A stretch of 15,750 bases of DNA from Thermodesulfobacteriota bacterium. GTDB taxonomy: Bacteria > Desulfobacterota > DSM-4660 > Desulfatiglandales > Desulfatiglandaceae. Where the stretch lies: positions 1 through 15,750 of the forward strand of contig JANQDY010000092.1 of NCBI GenBank assembly GCA_028278625.1, written 5' to 3'. The translations under genes and the position numbers were made by a program. This document shows positions 14,018 through 15,750 of this stretch, one piece after another. The notes under the pieces were generated by a model that saw only the letters and a list, made by a program, of their open reading frames with translations, had not been told where the DNA came from and did not search any database. Each line of letters opens with the position of its first letter. The stretch's first letter is position 1.

Positions 14018-14917
14018 CTATTCTTTCTTGCCAACAACGCCGACAGTCATGCCAGGCCGGCCGACTTTGTTGAATTCATAGGGGTCGGCTGTTTTAAGCT
14101 GGGGATCGGGCGCGGTCTCGAGTGGGCCGTCAGCCCCTTCGTAGATCGCGACCTTGAACGGCCAGTTCACGCATTTCTCCAGGTCGCTGGTGTCGTTCTG
14201 GTCGCCGAGCGGGCACGGCGAGATAAACACATAGAGGTCCTCGTGGGCGAGCAACTCAACATAGTCCCCCTTCTTGAACAGGTCAGCGTTCGGGTAGTAG
14301 GTTACATTGATGGGGGTCTTGTCGAAGGCCACTGCCTGAAAGTGCATGATTGAGGCCGGGGAGTGGAACAGTTTCGCTTTTTCTTCACCCAGAACCTCGG
14401 CGAGGACCTGCTTGAGGTTCAAGTCGCAGCTGTTGTGGTTGACGTTGCCGACGGTCATCTCGTAGATGCCCGACGTGCAGCGGCCCGAGTTATAGATAAA
14501 GCTGTGGGCGCCCGTCGGGCCATACCGCTCACGGATTCTTTCGATATCGACCGTATCCTTGATGAAGGAAAGCAACGGCCGGACGAATGGGGTATTGGAG
14601 TAGTAATGCATCCCTTCCATCGGGGTGATCGAACCCAGCACCGTGGTGTGGTAGGGGTCGGCCCACTCCTCGGTCGGACGGCTGCGGACATGGTAGAGGG
14701 TGTCGATGATCTGCGGCCCGTCGAGCACCTCGTAACGGATAACCTGGCCTTTATCGAGCTCGAACCAGTGGCCTTGGAAAGGCTGGCAGGTCCGCTCTCT
14801 GACGAGTTTCAGCTTGCCGCCATCCGAGGCGGCTTTCGCTTTTTCCAAGTATTCGTCGTAGCGCTTGTTTACGTTCTTCTTTGCCTCACCGGCTAGGTCA
14901 TAGAATTCTTCAGTCAT
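14018..14917 (-). CDS. DUF1989 (urea-carboxylase-associated family) protein, first of pair
   Basis: A 299-aa paralogue of the next gene, the same length and colinear. Identical blocks include SRPTEEWAD, SPCPLGDQ, GPLETAPDP and GRPGM. Family landmarks: FELDKGQVIRYEVLDGPQII, MEGMHYYSNTPFVRPLLSFIKDTVD, AHSFIYNSGRC near 140, NHNSCDLNL near 165 (ANACHINL in the paralogue), IMHFQAVAF, FKKGDYVELLAHEDLYVFISPCPLGDQND, and WPFKVAIYE. No signal peptide. AAGGAG lies about ten bases upstream of the ATG. By eye it is richer in G/C-ending codons than its neighbour. A hairpin fills the spacer towards the amidinotransferase. The reaction is unknown; deimination or another C-N hydrolysis on a carboxylated or substituted guanidine is the family-based guess. 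Confidence 0.85.
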   Translation of the reverse strand: MTEEFYDLAGEAKKNVNKRYDEYLEKAKAASDGGKLKLVRERTCQPFQGHWFELDKGQVIRYEVLDGPQIIDTLYHVRSRPTEEWADPYHTTVLGSITPMEGMHYYSNTPFVRPLLSFIKDTVDIERIRERYGPTGAHSFIYNSGRCTSGIYEMTVGNVNHNSCDLNLKQVLAEVLGEEKAKLFHSPASIMHFQAVAFDKTPINVTYYPNADLFKKGDYVELLAHEDLYVFISPCPLGDQNDTSDLEKCVNWPFKVAIYEGADGPLETAPDPQLKTADPYEFNKVGRPGMTVGVVGKKE

Positions 14918-14941
14918 GATAAATTTCTCCTTTTGTCTGGG

Positions 14942-14989
14942 TATCGATCGAGTGCCGGATGCGCTGTCGCACCCGGCATCTATTCGATA
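14942..14989 (-). promoter_or_regulatory. Strong REP-like hairpin between amidinotransferase and DUF1989 genes
   Basis: Inner arms tgccggatgcg (14953-14963) and cgcacccggca (14968-14978) pair over 11 positions, one of them G-U in the minus-strand RNA, around a four-base loop. Outer arms TATCGA (14942-14947) and TCGATA (14984-14989) pair again. The GCCGGATGCG core resembles enterobacterial REP palindromes. No U-tract follows, so a stability, processing or partial-termination element is likelier than a full terminator. Confidence 0.6.
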
Positions 14990-15008
14990 AGATTGTCTTA
15001 GTTACAAA

Positions 15009-15750
15009 TTAGGACTCTCTGTGCAGGGCCATGGTGGAACAGTGGATACCGCTGCCAATATGGTTGTAGATGGTCCGGTAGGGCACCTCGATGACCTCCC
15101 AACCCCGTTTGTTCAGGAATTCGCCCGTCGCGGTGCCCTCGAGAAGCACGATCCGCTTATTGCCCAAAGGCACACAGTTGAGGCAACCATCGTGGACTTC
15201 TTCCACGCTGACCGGGACGACTTCCCAATCCTGAAGTTCTTTTGGTAGTGGCGTGAAGGTCGAGCCTTCAGCCATAGCAATCAACCCTTCCTCGAACAGG
15301 CCAAGAACACAGTCGAGGTGATAACCGTAGCTGGCGTCGAAATAGACGGTTTCTACCTTCCAGTCCAAGGGCTCGAGCATTCGTTTTAGGATATTGACCC
15401 CGATTTCATCGCAGGACGTACGCGGCTTCGAACGATCCTCGATATGCGACGGATCGCCGACACCGATTCCGCACACCACCAGTTTGTCAAATATCTTCGG
15501 ATCGCCGGGGCTGAATACCGGGCCGGGCGATTTTTGGGTGGCAATGGGATAGGGAAGCGGCATGGTCAGCCAGATGGCTTCAGGATCGTTATTGAAAATC
15601 TCCATCATGGCTTCCCGAACCACAAACTCAGTCCAGCTGATACTGGTTTCCCACATCTGAACAAAGGCGTGCCCGATCACTTCACCGGCCGATTGCCCAA
15701 AAAGAGACATGTTCTTCTGTCTGGACCAGGGATAGGTGTAATTCGCGACC
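15009..15750 (-). CDS. Amidinotransferase / arginine-deiminase superfamily protein (5' end cut by window edge)
   Basis: About 246 C-terminal residues are visible; the frame is open through VANYTYPWSRQKN to the right edge, so the start lies outside. The fold is that of guanidine-group-modifying enzymes (amidinotransferase, DDAH, arginine deiminase). YFDASYGYHLDCVLGLFEEGLIAM carries the catalytic His within the HLD motif. The nucleophile is expected at the C-terminal Cys of GSGIHCSTMALHRE. EEVHDGCLNCVPLGNKRIVL lies between them and is a typical strand before the active-site Cys. The HLD-x7-G-L arrangement is like glycine/inosamine amidinotransferases; I cannot separate transfer from hydrolysis by sequence. 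It is the first gene in the visible run, 91 bases before the DUF1989 pair, which supports a shared guanidino substrate. Confidence 0.84.
   Translation of the reverse strand, partial: VANYTYPWSRQKNMSLFGQSAGEVIGHAFVQMWETSISWTEFVVREAMMEIFNNDPEAIWLTMPLPYPIATQKSPGPVFSPGDPKIFDKLVVCGIGVGDPSHIEDRSKPRTSCDEIGVNILKRMLEPLDWKVETVYFDASYGYHLDCVLGLFEEGLIAMAEGSTFTPLPKELQDWEVVPVSVEEVHDGCLNCVPLGNKRIVLLEGTATGEFLNKRGWEVIEVPYRTIYNHIGSGIHCSTMALHRES

Noticed and set aside
14942..14989. Guanidine-II (mini-ykkC) riboswitch
   Set aside because: That class needs two small hairpins with ACGR loops. Here there is one nested hairpin with an ACAG loop, and it lies inside an operon.

Overview
This 15.75 kb window is densely coded and every gene I can support lies on the minus strand, so it is transcribed from right to left. 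It carries no rRNA, tRNA, CRISPR array or intact mobile element that I can see. The organism looks like a mid-GC Gram-negative bacterium with a periplasm: many Sec signal peptides, two lipoproteins, a LolD/MacB-type ABC pair and Rap1a/Tai-type periplasmic proteins. The HupE/UreJ-like, peptidyl-prolyl isomerase and ABC transporter run, plus AATCC/CCGCAATC-type spacer repeats, remind me of Desulfobacterota (former Deltaproteobacteria). That assignment is inference only.

Layout in transcription order. (1) 15750-13108: a partial amidinotransferase, cut by the right edge, then two adjacent DUF1989 (urea-carboxylase-associated) paralogues of 299 aa each. All three lack signal peptides and look cytosolic. 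(2) 13012-12327: a two-gene cassette of an exported Rap1a/Tai-family protein and a glycine-zipper lipoprotein. (3) 12322-10173: an exported NodB-type polysaccharide deacetylase and an exported Bax-like glucosaminidase, which probably uses a TTG start. (4) 9959-8685: exported ureohydrolase (arginase/agmatinase superfamily) B. (5) 8684-8118: the only long non-coding stretch, with an 18-bp perfect palindrome and a sigma-54-like promoter candidate. (6) 8117-6844: an unrecognised exported protein and a second copy of the Rap1a/Tai plus glycine-zipper cassette. (7) 6827-4867: exported ureohydrolase A, then the wreck of a third exported ureohydrolase (internal deletion, frame change and in-frame TGA). 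(8) 4733-1: an anchored parvulin-type isomerase, a HupE/UreJ-like membrane protein with an NTF2-like tail, and an ABC ATPase and permease, the last cut by the left edge.

Two themes run through the window. One is guanidino/urea chemistry: amidinotransferase, the DUF1989 pair, and three arginase-fold enzymes that are unusual in carrying signal peptides and a shared C-terminal tail. The other is the cell envelope: duplicated Rap1a/Tai plus glycine-zipper cassettes, deacetylase, glucosaminidase, chaperone and ABC export. The most interesting reading is that these form one periplasm-plus-cytosol system for guanidino compounds, or for an envelope substrate carrying such a group. Linkage and shared direction support this; biochemistry does not yet. 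Hairpins sit in the spacers before both Rap1a/Tai copies and before the first DUF1989 gene, which suggests segmental control of a long transcript.
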